Shown here: piece by piece, positions 55,050 to 62,966 of the stretch | How positions within the stretch are numbered: position 1 is the stretch's first letter | Layout of the letters: each line of letters begins with the position of its first letter | From: Bradyrhizobium sp. CB1717 | GTDB lineage: Bacteria; Pseudomonadota; Alphaproteobacteria; Rhizobiales; Xanthobacteraceae | Assembly: GCF_029714325.1 (NCBI RefSeq) | Contig: NZ_CP121666.1 | Span: forward strand, 8,215,001-8,279,000 | Direction: 5' to 3' | Length of the DNA: 64,000 bases | Position numbers and translations under genes: made by a program | The notes under the pieces: generated by a model | Database searches by the model: none | The model's input: only the letters and a program-made list of their open reading frames with translations | Told to the model about the DNA's origin: nothing

Positions 55050-55256
55050 ATGACCCATGAAGACGAGCGTGAGCTCGAAGCCGAGCTCACCCGGTTGCAG
55101 CAGGAACACCGAGATCTCGATGCCGCGATCGATGCACTGCATCAATCGCCTGCCCCCGACCTATTGCGGTTACAGCGGCTGAAGAAGCGCAAGCTGTTGT
55201 TGCGCGACCGCATCGCGTTCATCGAAGACCAGATCACGCCCGACATCATCGCCTGA
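55050..55256 (+). CDS. DUF465 (YdcH-like) small coiled-coil protein
   Basis: 68 aa from ATG 55050; the longer frame from 54915 has no similarity in its first 45 residues. The sequence MTHEDERELEAELTRLQQEH, then a QSPAPDLLRLQRLKKRKLLL section and a FIEDQI end, is the DUF465 helix-turn-helix-like hairpin pattern shared with the divergent neighbour, to which it is distantly related. The function of the family is unknown; members are small, cytosolic and highly charged. Confidence 0.85.
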   Translation: MTHEDERELEAELTRLQQEHRDLDAAIDALHQSPAPDLLRLQRLKKRKLLLRDRIAFIEDQITPDIIA

Positions 55257-55314
55257 TCGCGTCCCGCACTGTCGTGACGCCTCCCCGCGCGTCTGAATCC
55301 ACTTGACTCAAAAA

Positions 55315-55329
55315 GAACAAAATAGGAAC
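55315..55329 (+). promoter_or_regulatory. LexA (SOS) box of the alphaproteobacterial type
   Basis: GAACAAAATAGGAAC is exactly GAAC-N7-GAAC, the alphaproteobacterial LexA consensus. It lies 58 bases before the ATG of the 72-aa gene, just after a TTGACT element at 55303-55308, a fitting position for repression. Confidence 0.65.
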
Positions 55330-55387
55330 ATTCCTGCGACCGACGCCCCCAGGAAACGCCCAAGGAAAACTCACGAGGACAACGCAG

Positions 55388-55606
55388 ATGCCGGCACCCG
55401 CCCTTTTGGACAACAGCCACTATGAACAGGCCTGCGATCAAGCGATCGCGATGTGCGACGGCAATCTGCGCAGCACCATCAAGGCGCTGATCATGGCCAA
55501 CGAATATCTGGAGGCGGAGCTCGAAGAATTGCAGGCGGCAATTTCCGCCGGCTGCATTCCCGAGACCACGCGCAGCAAGGTGCGGAGCAAGAGCAGCGCC
55601 GCTTAA
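55388..55606 (+). CDS. Small conserved-type hypothetical protein under an apparent SOS box
   Basis: 72 aa. Sequence MPAPALLDNSHYEQACDQAI, then CDGNLRSTIKALIMANEYLE and a C-terminal Lys/Ser tail. It is probably all helical, with the acidic stretch EYLEAELEELQAAISAG forming an amphipathic helix. I do not recognise a characterised family. GAGG lies about 9 bases before ATG. A GAAC-N7-GAAC LexA box and TTGACT lie upstream, so the gene may be induced by DNA damage. The next small gene follows 22 bases later on the same strand. Confidence 0.7.
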   Translation: MPAPALLDNSHYEQACDQAIAMCDGNLRSTIKALIMANEYLEAELEELQAAISAGCIPETTRSKVRSKSSAA

Positions 55607-55628
55607 CTTTCAACATTGGAGCAACGCC

Positions 55629-55880
55629 ATGTCGGATGTGACCTATTACGTTGCAATGCCCTTTTTGATCGATGCCGACGGATCCCCCGTCGCAGGCGCG
55701 GCGGAGGAGTGTCAGTCCTCATCGGCAGCGCTACGGCGCGCCGAGATTCTGGCGCGCGGTGCCGGCCATATCGGCGCGGTCGCCTTCAGTCGCAGCGGCG
55801 ATCCCATGACCGGCGAATTCGGCGACGCGACGCTGCTGCGCAAATTCGGCAACGTGCCGGAAGATCTCGCCACGCTGTAA
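55629..55880 (+). CDS. Small hypothetical protein
   Basis: 83 aa. It starts MSDVTYYVAMPFLIDADGSP and has a middle region SSSAALRRAEILARGAGHIG that looks like an alpha/beta domain; the end is GEFGDATLLRKFGNVPEDLA. Not recognised as a characterised family. GGAG is about 7-9 bases upstream. It may be co-transcribed with the 72-aa gene and thus under the same LexA box. Confidence 0.7.
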   Translation: MSDVTYYVAMPFLIDADGSPVAGAAEECQSSSAALRRAEILARGAGHIGAVAFSRSGDPMTGEFGDATLLRKFGNVPEDLATL

Positions 55881-55893
55881 GGAATTATTGTTC

Positions 55894-55942
55894 GAGCATG
55901 ATCTTTTCGGAAAACCGCTTCACACTTTTCCGGATCATGCTC
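55894..55942. repeat. Palindromic repeat (GCATGATC-GGAAAACC family), copy 2
   Basis: GAGCATGATC and GATCATGCTC bound an element with TCGGAAAACCGCTTC and CACTTTTCCGG inside, the same family as 31251-31295. Its right end adjoins the stop codon TAG (55942-55944) of the convergent diguanylate cyclase gene. Confidence 0.85.
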
Positions 55943-56643
55943 TAGCTGCTGATGAGCCTGATCCGCGGCTCGTGTCGGCGACGCGCCTTGCGCACATACA
56001 TGGCGGCATCGGCCTCCTCCAGGGCGCGGCCTGCATCGGAATGCGGACCGAGCAAGGCGATTCCGGCGGAGGCGCCCGCCATCACCTGCTGCCCGCGGAA
56101 GTCGAAGGACAATTCGTCGATCGCCTGCTCGAAGGTTGCGGCCTTCGCCTTGGCATCGGTCTCATTGAGATTCCACAACAGCAGCGCGAACTCGTCGCCG
56201 CCGAGCCGGCCGACCACGTCGGAGGCGCGGACCTGCCGCGTCAGCGTCGCGACGATCGCCTTGAGCACCTTATCGCCGGCGGCATGGCCGAAGGAATCGT
56301 TGATCGGCTTCAGCCGGTCGACATCGAGCACGATCAGCGCGCCGCTGGCGCGATACCGCTTCATGTAGGCAATGGCGCGCGTGAGCTCGCGCTCGAAGCC
56401 GCGCCGGTTGGGAATCTCGAGCAGGAAGTCGGTGTCGGCGGCCGCCTCGAGTTCCGAGACCCGCAGCAGGGCCGCCTTGAGCTTGCCCCTGAGGTTTCGG
56501 ATGGTCGCTTTGCTGTCATTGGCAGCCGGCGCGCTGCGCGAGGCCAGCCTGGCCGGGCGATTCGAGACGGCTTTGGATCGGCCGGCGCTGGTCTTCCGGC
56601 CCTTTTTGGCCTTCGCAGCGCTCGCCCTTTTTGGTTTCTTCAT
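55942..56643 (-). CDS. GGDEF-domain diguanylate cyclase
   Basis: 233 aa from ATG 56643 (AGCAGG upstream; an ATG 6 bases earlier is an alternative). A basic, Lys/Ala-rich disordered N-terminus (about residues 1-55) and a short coiled coil precede a full GGDEF domain with RGFERELTRAIAYMKRY, VLDVDRLKPINDSFGHAAGD and the active motif RLGGDEFALLLWNL. No I-site RxxD was seen clearly at the usual place, although RASD lies upstream of the active motif. There is no membrane segment, so it acts in the cytoplasm. Single gene. Confidence 0.9.
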   Translation of the reverse strand: MKKPKRASAAKAKKGRKTSAGRSKAVSNRPARLASRSAPAANDSKATIRNLRGKLKAALLRVSELEAAADTDFLLEIPNRRGFERELTRAIAYMKRYRASGALIVLDVDRLKPINDSFGHAAGDKVLKAIVATLTRQVRASDVVGRLGGDEFALLLWNLNETDAKAKAATFEQAIDELSFDFRGQQVMAGASAGIALLGPHSDAGRALEEADAAMYVRKARRRHEPRIRLISS

Positions 56644-56785
56644 GGGCATCCTGCTCAATGAAGGCTTGCGGGGATTCACCAAGACAGGATAGTGCATTCC
56701 CTTCTCCTTGCCACCGCCTTGCGAGCCGCCGGCCGGAACCGTTAATCTGGCCTATGTTTCTGTTTTCCCGAGCACAATTGACGTC

Positions 56786-57274
56786 ATGACCGCGCCGATC
56801 GCCATCATCATGGGAAGCCAGTCGGATTGGGACACGATGCGGCATGCCGCCGAGACGCTTCAAGCGCTCGGCGTCGCCGCCGAGACCCGCATCGTTTCGG
56901 CCCACCGTACTCCCGACCGGCTATTTGCCTTCGCCAAGGGCGCCAAGGCGGCGGGTTACAAGGTCATCATCGCCGGCGCCGGCGGCGCTGCGCATCTGCC
57001 GGGCATGGCGGCGGCACTGACGGAACTGCCGGTGTTCGGCGTTCCCGTCGAATCGAAGACACTCAAGGGCCTCGATTCGCTTTATTCGATCGTGCAGATG
57101 CCCGCGGGCATCCCGGTCGGCACCCTCGCGATCGGCAAGGCCGGCGCGATCAACGCGGCGCTGCTTGCGGCCGCCGTGCTGGCATTGTCCGACCCGGCCC
57201 TGTCCGGCCGCCTCGCCGCCTGGCGCAAGGCGCAGACCGACGCGGTTGCCGAGCGTCCGGAGGACAAGGCGTGA
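56786..57274 (+). CDS. purE: 5-(carboxyamino)imidazole ribonucleotide mutase PurE
   Basis: 162 aa from ATG 56786. Class I PurE with [27 protein letters not shown] and the active-site His in [35 protein letters not shown] is also typical. It moves the carboxylate of N5-CAIR to the ring carbon in purine synthesis, acting after PurK. The RBS is weak. The purK GTG overlaps its stop, so the two are coupled. Confidence 0.97.
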   Translation: MTAPIAIIMGSQSDWDTMRHAAETLQALGVAAETRIVSAHRTPDRLFAFAKGAKAAGYKVIIAGAGGAAHLPGMAAALTELPVFGVPVESKTLKGLDSLYSIVQMPAGIPVGTLAIGKAGAINAALLAAAVLALSDPALSGRLAAWRKAQTDAVAERPEDKA

Positions 57275-58377
57275 CTGACGCAAAGCAGGTGAAGCTGAAG
57301 CCCGGCGACACCATCGGTATCCTCGGCGGCGGACAATTGGGGCGGATGCTGGCGATGGCTGCGGCGCGGCTCGGCCTGCGCTGCCAGGTGTTCTCGCCCG
57401 ATCCGGATTCGCCGGCCTTCGACGTCGTGCTGAACGCGACTTGCGCCGAATATGCCGACGTCGAAGCGCTGGAGCTGTTCGCCCACGACGTCGACGTCAT
57501 CACCTACGAATTCGAGAACGTGCCGGCGGCCGCCGCGATGGTGCTGGACGCGCGCCGCCCAGTGCTGCCCAATCGCAAGATCCTCGAGACCACCCAGGAC
57601 CGGCTCGCCGAGAAGGATTTCGTTACGCGGCTCGGCATCGGCACTGCGGCCTATGCTGACGTCACCTCCGTCACCTCGCTGCGCGAGGCGATCCTGAGGA
57701 TCGGCCTCCCGGCGGTGCTGAAGACCCGCCGCTTCGGCTATGACGGCAAGGGCCAGGCCATCATCCGCGACGGCGACGACATCGCCAAGGTGTGGACCAG
57801 CCTTGCCACCAAATCGGCGATCCTGGAAGCCTTCATCCCGTACGAGCGCGAGATCTCCGTTATCGCCGCGCGCTCGGCCACAGGTGACGTCGAGTGTTTC
57901 GACGTGACCGAGAACGAGCACCGCGACCACATCCTGAAAATATCGCGCGCGCCCGCACCGATCCCGGACGCGCTCGCGGATGAGGCGCGCAACGTCGCGA
58001 GCAAGATCGCGACTGCGCTCGACTATGTCGGCGTGCTGGCGGTGGAGATGTTCGTGCTTGCCAACGGCACCGGACCGAAGGTGCTGGTCAACGAGATCGC
58101 CCCGCGCGTGCACAATTCCGGGCACTGGACGCTGGACGGCGCCTCGGTCTCGCAGTTCGAGCAGCACATCCGCGCCATTGCCGGCTGGCCGCTCGGCAAA
58201 CCGGTGCGCCACGGCGAGATCGTCACCATGACCAATCTGATCGGCGACGAGATCAACGACTACGAGAAGTGGCTGACCGTCCCGGGCGCCACGGTGCACA
58301 TCTACGGCAAGGGCACGCCGCGCCCCGGCCGCAAGATGGGCCACGTCACCGAAGTTCGGCCCGCCAAGGAGAAGTGA
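57271..58377 (+). CDS. purK: 5-(carboxyamino)imidazole ribonucleotide synthase PurK
   Basis: 368 aa from GTG 57271, chosen because of CGGAGG upstream and a 4-base overlap (GTGA) with purE. ATP-grasp enzyme: the N-terminal [20 protein letters not shown], then [24 protein letters not shown], and [19 protein letters not shown], the PurK signature. It makes N5-CAIR from AIR, ATP and bicarbonate. It forms the purEK operon. A hairpin (GCGGGA/TCCCGC, 58378-58407) lies after it, between it and convergent aqpZ. Confidence 0.97.
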   Translation: MTDAKQVKLKPGDTIGILGGGQLGRMLAMAAARLGLRCQVFSPDPDSPAFDVVLNATCAEYADVEALELFAHDVDVITYEFENVPAAAAMVLDARRPVLPNRKILETTQDRLAEKDFVTRLGIGTAAYADVTSVTSLREAILRIGLPAVLKTRRFGYDGKGQAIIRDGDDIAKVWTSLATKSAILEAFIPYEREISVIAARSATGDVECFDVTENEHRDHILKISRAPAPIPDALADEARNVASKIATALDYVGVLAVEMFVLANGTGPKVLVNEIAPRVHNSGHWTLDGASVSQFEQHIRAIAGWPLGKPVRHGEIVTMTNLIGDEINDYEKWLTVPGATVHIYGKGTPRPGRKMGHVTEVRPAKEK

Positions 58378-58407
58378 GCGGGACCGCAGCAAAGGCCGCA
58401 ATCCCGC
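58378..58407. terminator. Hairpin between convergent purK and aqpZ
   Basis: GCGGGA (58378-58383) and TCCCGC (58402-58407) pair, with partly complementary sequence in the loop. It begins just after the purK stop and ends 7 bases before the aqpZ stop. Confidence 0.4.
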
Positions 58408-58414
58408 TTGGCGA

Positions 58415-59137
58415 TCACGCCGGCTTCACGCCCGCGACGACGCCGGTGGGCTCTTCGCTGAGCCAGCGATAGATCACCCCGCCGAGCGCACCGCCGATCA
58501 GCGGCGCAACCCAGAACAGCCAGAGCTGCGCCAGCGCCCAGCCGCCGACGAACAGCGCAGGGCCGGTGCTGCGCGCCGGGTTCACCGACGTGTTGGTGAC
58601 GGGAATGCTGACGAGATGGATCATCACCAGCGCGAGCCCGATCGCGAGCGGCGCGAAGCCCGCAGGTGCCCTTCCGTGCGTGGCGCCCATGATGATGAAC
58701 AGGAACATCATCGTCATCACCACCTCGGTGAGGAAGCAGACCATCATGCTGTACTGACCGGGCGAATGGGCATCGTAGCCGTTGGACGCGAAGCCCTTGG
58801 TGACGTCGAAGCCCGGGGCGCCGCTGGCGATCACATAGAGCAGCGCAGCTGCAACGATCGCACCGACGACCTGCGCGACGATGTAGGGCAGGATCTGTCC
58901 GGTTGGAAACCGGCCACCCGCTGCAAGACCGACCGTGACCGCCGGATTGAGATGGCAGCCCGAGATGTGGCCGATGGCGTAAGCCATGGTGACCACGCTC
59001 AGGCCGAAAGCCAGGGACACGCCGACCAGACCGATTCCGACCTGCGGGAAGCCGGCCGCGATCACCGCGCTGCCACAACCTGCGAATGTGAGCCAGAAGG
59101 TGCCGATAGCTTCGGCCGCATATTTTTTCATATCCAT
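58415..59137 (-). CDS. aqpZ: Aquaporin AqpZ
   Basis: 240 aa, six membrane segments with two half-helices. Both NPA motifs are seen: [19 protein letters not shown] near residue 60 and [19 protein letters not shown] near residue 180, the second with the constriction Arg. [14 protein letters not shown] in the third periplasmic loop is typical of bacterial AqpZ water channels. It likely passes water across the inner membrane during osmotic change. RBS AGGGGA is 6-7 bases upstream of ATG 59137. Confidence 0.96.
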   Translation of the reverse strand: MDMKKYAAEAIGTFWLTFAGCGSAVIAAGFPQVGIGLVGVSLAFGLSVVTMAYAIGHISGCHLNPAVTVGLAAGGRFPTGQILPYIVAQVVGAIVAAALLYVIASGAPGFDVTKGFASNGYDAHSPGQYSMMVCFLTEVVMTMMFLFIIMGATHGRAPAGFAPLAIGLALVMIHLVSIPVTNTSVNPARSTGPALFVGGWALAQLWLFWVAPLIGGALGGVIYRWLSEEPTGVVAGVKPA

Positions 59138-59398
59138 TGTCGTCCCCTGATTTCAAAGATTCCGGAACAAAGCTCCGGTCGCGGCCCCGCCAAGGGCGTC
59201 AAACCGCCCAAATCAGGGCCACGCAGGGCTATTTTCGCCTCATTTAATGGCTGAACTTGGCCCGAAAGACCTCTTGGCAGGTGGACATCTCAGGTTTTGT
59301 CTGATACATCCGCGCGCTCAAGGTTAAGGGCGTCGGGCTTTTTGCCATCCCCTTTGACTTACCAGAATTCAAATCCGATCCACTGAAGAGGATGCCGC

Positions 59399-59695
59399 GT
59401 GCAGGTTCTCGTTCGCGATAACAATGTTGATCAAGCCCTCAAGGCGCTGAAGAAGAAGATGCAGCGCGAGGGGATTTTCCGCGAGATGAAGCTCCGCGGT
59501 CACTACGAAAAGCCCTCCGAGAAGAAGGCCCGTGAAAAGGCCGAGGCTGTGCGCCGCGCGCGCAAGCTGGCCCGCAAGAAGCTGCAGCGCGAAGGCCTGC
59601 TGCCGATGAAGCCGAAGCCGGTGTTCGGCGCCGGCCCCGGTGGCGAGCGTGGTGGTCGTGGCGGCCCGGGTGCAGGTCCGCGCGGACCGCGCTGA
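59399..59695 (+). CDS. rpsU: 30S ribosomal protein S21
   Basis: 98 aa from GTG 59399 with GAGG about 7 bases upstream; the out-of-frame ATG in between is not a start. The start [20 protein letters not shown] and the basic core [20 protein letters not shown] are typical S21. Alphaproteobacterial S21 has a longer tail; here it ends in a Gly/Arg/Pro-rich stretch of about 25 residues. A good terminator follows. The 260 bases upstream hold the promoter region. Confidence 0.95.
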   Translation: MQVLVRDNNVDQALKALKKKMQREGIFREMKLRGHYEKPSEKKAREKAEAVRRARKLARKKLQREGLLPMKPKPVFGAGPGGERGGRGGPGAGPRGPR

Positions 59696-59729
59696 TCTTT
59701 CGGGATTTACCAGACTTCAGTTTTCGATG

Positions 59730-59759
59730 ACGCGGGCCCAGAGCCCGCGTTATTATTTT
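59730..59759 (+). terminator. Rho-independent terminator after rpsU
   Basis: ACGCGGGC and GCCCGCGT pair around CCAGA, followed by TATTATTTTG. It is 35 bases beyond the rpsU stop. Confidence 0.85.
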
Positions 59760-59820
59760 GTAGCGGTGCCTTTCTGGGATGGGGCACTACCGATGCGGAA
59801 CCAGCGCGAGCGAACCGTAG

Positions 59821-60471
59821 ATGGCCTCCCCTCTCCCCGAGCGCCGCTTGGCGCGACGACGCCTGATCTTGCGCCAGCCGCTCGCGCTGACTTTGATGGG
59901 AATTGCGCTCTGCGGCTGCTCCTTCGACCTGGGATCCTTGATGCCGGAGAAGGAGAAGCCGCAGGAGGCGCCGAAGGCGGCGGCGACCGCCGAGAGCGCG
60001 GTCAGCGCCGGCAACGTCACCGAAGCCCAGGCCCATACGGCAAAAGCCCAGTCGCTCGCCAAGTCAGGCGAGACCGCGGCCGCGCTGGACGAGTACAACC
60101 GCGCCGTCGGGCTCGATCCCTACAATGCGCAGGCGCTCTATGGCCGCGCGCTGATCTACCAGGGCAACAACCAGCACGATTTCGCCATCGCCGATTTCAG
60201 CGCGGCAAGCGGGCTCAACCCGCAAAAGGCCGAGCCGCTGCTCGGCCGCGCCACCAGCTATCTGGCGCTCGGCAAGGTCAAGGAAGCCGCAGCCGACCTG
60301 GATGAAGCCTCCGAGGCCGATCCGCACAATGCCCAGGTCTGGACCGCGCGCGGACAGGCCTATGAGCGGCTCGGCGACAGGGCCAAGGCGGTAGCGTCCT
60401 ACAACAAGGCGGTTGCCCTGCGTCCACGCGACGACGCCGCCCGCAGCGGCCTCGCCCGCGTCGGCGGCTGA
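59821..60471 (+). CDS. TPR-repeat lipoprotein
   Basis: 216 aa. A basic start (RRLARRRLILRQ) precedes a hydrophobic stretch and a lipobox-like LCGC at about residues 30-33, so it is probably a lipoprotein anchored by Cys33. Three to four tetratricopeptide repeats occupy about residues 72-210: SGETAAALDEYNRAVGLDPY, NNQHDFAIADFSAASGLNPQ, GKVKEAAADLDEASEADPHN and GDRAKAVASYNKAVALRPRD. TPR lipoproteins act as protein scaffolds in the envelope. Role unknown; single gene. Confidence 0.85.
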   Translation: MASPLPERRLARRRLILRQPLALTLMGIALCGCSFDLGSLMPEKEKPQEAPKAAATAESAVSAGNVTEAQAHTAKAQSLAKSGETAAALDEYNRAVGLDPYNAQALYGRALIYQGNNQHDFAIADFSAASGLNPQKAEPLLGRATSYLALGKVKEAAADLDEASEADPHNAQVWTARGQAYERLGDRAKAVASYNKAVALRPRDDAARSGLARVGG

Positions 60472-60493
60472 CAAGCCCGGCGAAGGCGCCAGC

Positions 60494-61417
60494 TTAATCG
60501 GGAGTGGAGCTCTTCGGCAGGACGGAGTGGAACATCGACTTCATGCCCGACAGCATCTCGTCCGCGACGTTGGTCTTCTTCGGCCGAGGCATGGCCCCAC
60601 CGGCATCGGCGCGCAGGTCGAGCGGCGGCGCGATCACCGGCACGGGAATGTCAGCCGGCGGCGTGATCCGGTTCGGGTCGTCGTTGCCAACCGAGGCCGT
60701 GTAGGACGGCGGCGAGCCGGCATTGCCATACGCCTCGGGTGAGGGCGTAGACACTGTGATCGGCGGCGGCAGCGGACGGACCGCGGACGGCTCCGTCGTG
60801 ACGACACGCGGGGCCTCGGGGACGCGGGTGGCTTCGCGCACCGCGGGCTCAGGGGTCCGCTCGACCGGCTTGGTCTCGGCAGCTTTGGTCTCGGCAGCCT
60901 TGGCTTCGGCAGCCTTTTCGGCAGCCTTGCCCTCAGGCGACTTGCGAAGACGCTCGATGGCGGCACGCGCCAGATCGTTGGCGTCGGGGGCTGCAGCCGG
61001 AGATGCGGCGGCCGGCGCGGAACTGGCCTCCACCACTGGGGTGGTGGCTGCCGGGGTCGACTTCGCGGCCGCCTTCTCGCGCGCCGGGCGGCCATGCGAG
61101 GCGGTCTCGGCGGGAGCTGTGTCCGCAGCCTTGGTCTCAGGCTTGTCGGCAGGCTTCTCGGCCGCAGCCTTGTCCGTCACACTCTTCTCGGAGACGCTCT
61201 TCTCGGAGACACCCTTGGCCTTGACGCCGGGTGCGGGAAGGCTGGCGGTATCCGCCGGCTTGGCGTCCTTGCCGGCCTCGGCAGGCGCAACGACGGCCGT
61301 GGGGGTATCCGCCGCCGGCTTGGCATTGATGTAGTGGTTAACGATGTAGGCCCCGATGATCGTCGCGAGCACCGAGGGGAAGATATCCATCGAGATTTTA
61401 GCGAGGTATTTCAGCAT
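60494..61417 (-). CDS. Membrane-anchored, largely disordered Ala/Lys/Pro-rich protein
   Basis: 307 aa from ATG 61417; the longer ORF adds 20 residues without hydrophobic content. One N-terminal membrane segment (MDIFPSVLATIIGAYIVNHY, about residues 9-30). The rest is low complexity: Lys/Ala/Glu/Pro repeats such as VSEKSVSEKSVTDK and KAAEKAAEAKAAETKAAETK. The C-terminal 25 residues (PKKTNVADEMLSGMKSMFHS) are more structured. I do not recognise the family. It may be an envelope or cell-wall-associated spacer protein similar to TonB/TolA-like linkers, but no TonB or TolA domain is present. Confidence 0.7.
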   Translation of the reverse strand: MLKYLAKISMDIFPSVLATIIGAYIVNHYINAKPAADTPTAVVAPAEAGKDAKPADTASLPAPGVKAKGVSEKSVSEKSVTDKAAAEKPADKPETKAADTAPAETASHGRPAREKAAAKSTPAATTPVVEASSAPAAASPAAAPDANDLARAAIERLRKSPEGKAAEKAAEAKAAETKAAETKPVERTPEPAVREATRVPEAPRVVTTEPSAVRPLPPPITVSTPSPEAYGNAGSPPSYTASVGNDDPNRITPPADIPVPVIAPPLDLRADAGGAMPRPKKTNVADEMLSGMKSMFHSVLPKSSTPD

Positions 61418-61506
61418 TTCTCGGCCACTCCCCGCGCGACCAGATGCGGGAACTTTGGGGCAATTGTAAGGGATCAACTGCGACGGATCGATGGCAAAGG
61501 GTAATC

Positions 61507-61791
61507 CTACGCCTTCAGCTCGATCTCAAGGAACACGATCTCAGTTGAGGTTTCGTTAAGTACGTCGTGCTGGACGCCGGCCTTGCGGAAATAGGATTTT
61601 CCGGCCGCAAGCTGCGCCTTCGAGCGCTCGCCGCCGGGCGCCACGATGGTCATTTCGCCGGCGACGACGGGAACAATCACATAATCCATCCCGTGGGTGT
61701 GGTGGCCGGTCGCGCTGCCCGGGGCGAGCCGCCACTCGGTCACCCGGACCTCTTCGTTGTCGATCTGGACGTCGGACTTGGCGGCAAGCAT
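61507..61791 (-). CDS. Cupin-domain small protein
   Basis: 94 aa. A single cupin barrel with metal-ligand His in GHHTHGMDYVIVPVVAGEMT and the later QHDVLNETSTEIVFLEIELK. The His in HHTHG and Glu further on fit a mononuclear metal site. AGGAAAGG lies about 7 bases before ATG. The substrate cannot be told from sequence. It lies 27 bases after the ChaA-like gene on the same strand, so may be co-transcribed with the two antiporters. Confidence 0.82.
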   Translation of the reverse strand: MLAAKSDVQIDNEEVRVTEWRLAPGSATGHHTHGMDYVIVPVVAGEMTIVAPGGERSKAQLAAGKSYFRKAGVQHDVLNETSTEIVFLEIELKA

Positions 61792-61818
61792 CGGGAACCT
61801 TTCCTGGGACGGAGCACT

Positions 61819-62916
61819 TCAGGGCACGAAAACCATGAACACGTAGACGGCAAATACCACCATATGGACCAGGCCGAACAGGACATTGGTCCTGCCTGTG
61901 CCGAAGGTCAGCATGCTCAGGAAGAAGGTCAGCAGCAACAGCACGCTGCCCTGGGCGCTGAGGCCGAGCTCGAGCTCCTTGTCGAACGCGTAGGTGGCGA
62001 CGCCGACGGCGGGGATGGTCAGGCCGATGGTCGCCAGCGAGGACCCGAGGGCGAGATTGATGCTCTTCTGGAGATCGTTCTTGCGCGCCGCCGCGATGGC
62101 CGCGACGCCCTCCGGCATCAGGATCAGCAGCGCGACCAGAAGGCCGGCGAAGGCCGGTGGCGCGCCGATCCTGGCGCCGACCGCATCGACCACCAGCGAG
62201 AATTTCTTGGCCAGCAGCACGACCGCCAACAGCGAGACCAGGAGCAGCGCCACGGTGAGCGCGAGCGCTCCGACCGACAGGTGCACCGCCCCGCCCTCGC
62301 CCTCCGCCCGTTCATCAACGAAGTAATCCTTGTGCAGGACAGTCTGGGTGTAGAGGAACACCGCGTAAAGCGCGAGCGTGACCACATCGACGAAGCCGAG
62401 CTGAACGCTCGAATAGACCGGCCCCGGCGTGGTGGTCGTGTAATTCGGCATGATCAGGGTGATGGTCGCGAGTGCGAACAGGACGCTGAGATAGACGTTG
62501 GCGCCGGAGAGCTGAAAGCCCTGCTCGCGATAGCGCAGCCCGCCGATGAAGATGCAGAGCCCAACGAGGCCGTTGCAGACGATCATGACCACGGCGAACA
62601 CGGTGTCGCGCGCCAGTTCCGGCGCCGGCTTTTCGCCCAGCATGATGGTGGTGATCAGAGCCACCTCGATGATGGTCACCGAGAGCGTCAGCACCAGCGT
62701 GCCATAGGGCTCCCCGACCCGTTCGGCGATCACCTCGGCATGATGAACGGCGGCGAACACCGTGCCGAACAGGATGACCAGAAGCACGATGGCGAAGACG
62801 AGCCCGGGCAGCGACAGCGTGAAGACGTAATCCGTCGCGCTGACGGCTACGAACAACAGCACGGCCAGCGCCGGGAAAATCCAGGCCGACCGGGGCATCG
62901 GACTATGCGCGCTCAT
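61819..62916 (-). CDS. chaA: Calcium/proton antiporter ChaA-like
   Basis: 365 aa from ATG 62916, which has GGAG 8 bases upstream; the longer ORF begins with TTG overlapping the previous stop. About eleven membrane segments of the CaCA superfamily. The two alpha-repeats are EPYGTLVLTLSVTIIEVALI (acidic Glu in the first) and LMPEGVAAIAAARKNDLQKS with NLALGSSLATIGLTIPAVGV. It exports Ca2+ or Na+/K+ in exchange for protons at alkaline pH. It follows the NhaD-like gene. Confidence 0.88.
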   Translation of the reverse strand: MSAHSPMPRSAWIFPALAVLLFVAVSATDYVFTLSLPGLVFAIVLLVILFGTVFAAVHHAEVIAERVGEPYGTLVLTLSVTIIEVALITTIMLGEKPAPELARDTVFAVVMIVCNGLVGLCIFIGGLRYREQGFQLSGANVYLSVLFALATITLIMPNYTTTTPGPVYSSVQLGFVDVVTLALYAVFLYTQTVLHKDYFVDERAEGEGGAVHLSVGALALTVALLLVSLLAVVLLAKKFSLVVDAVGARIGAPPAFAGLLVALLILMPEGVAAIAAARKNDLQKSINLALGSSLATIGLTIPAVGVATYAFDKELELGLSAQGSVLLLLTFFLSMLTFGTGRTNVLFGLVHMVVFAVYVFMVFVP

Positions 62917-62966
62917 CCACTGGCTCCAGTTGTGCAACCGCAGCAGTAGCAAATCGCCAGTCAGAT

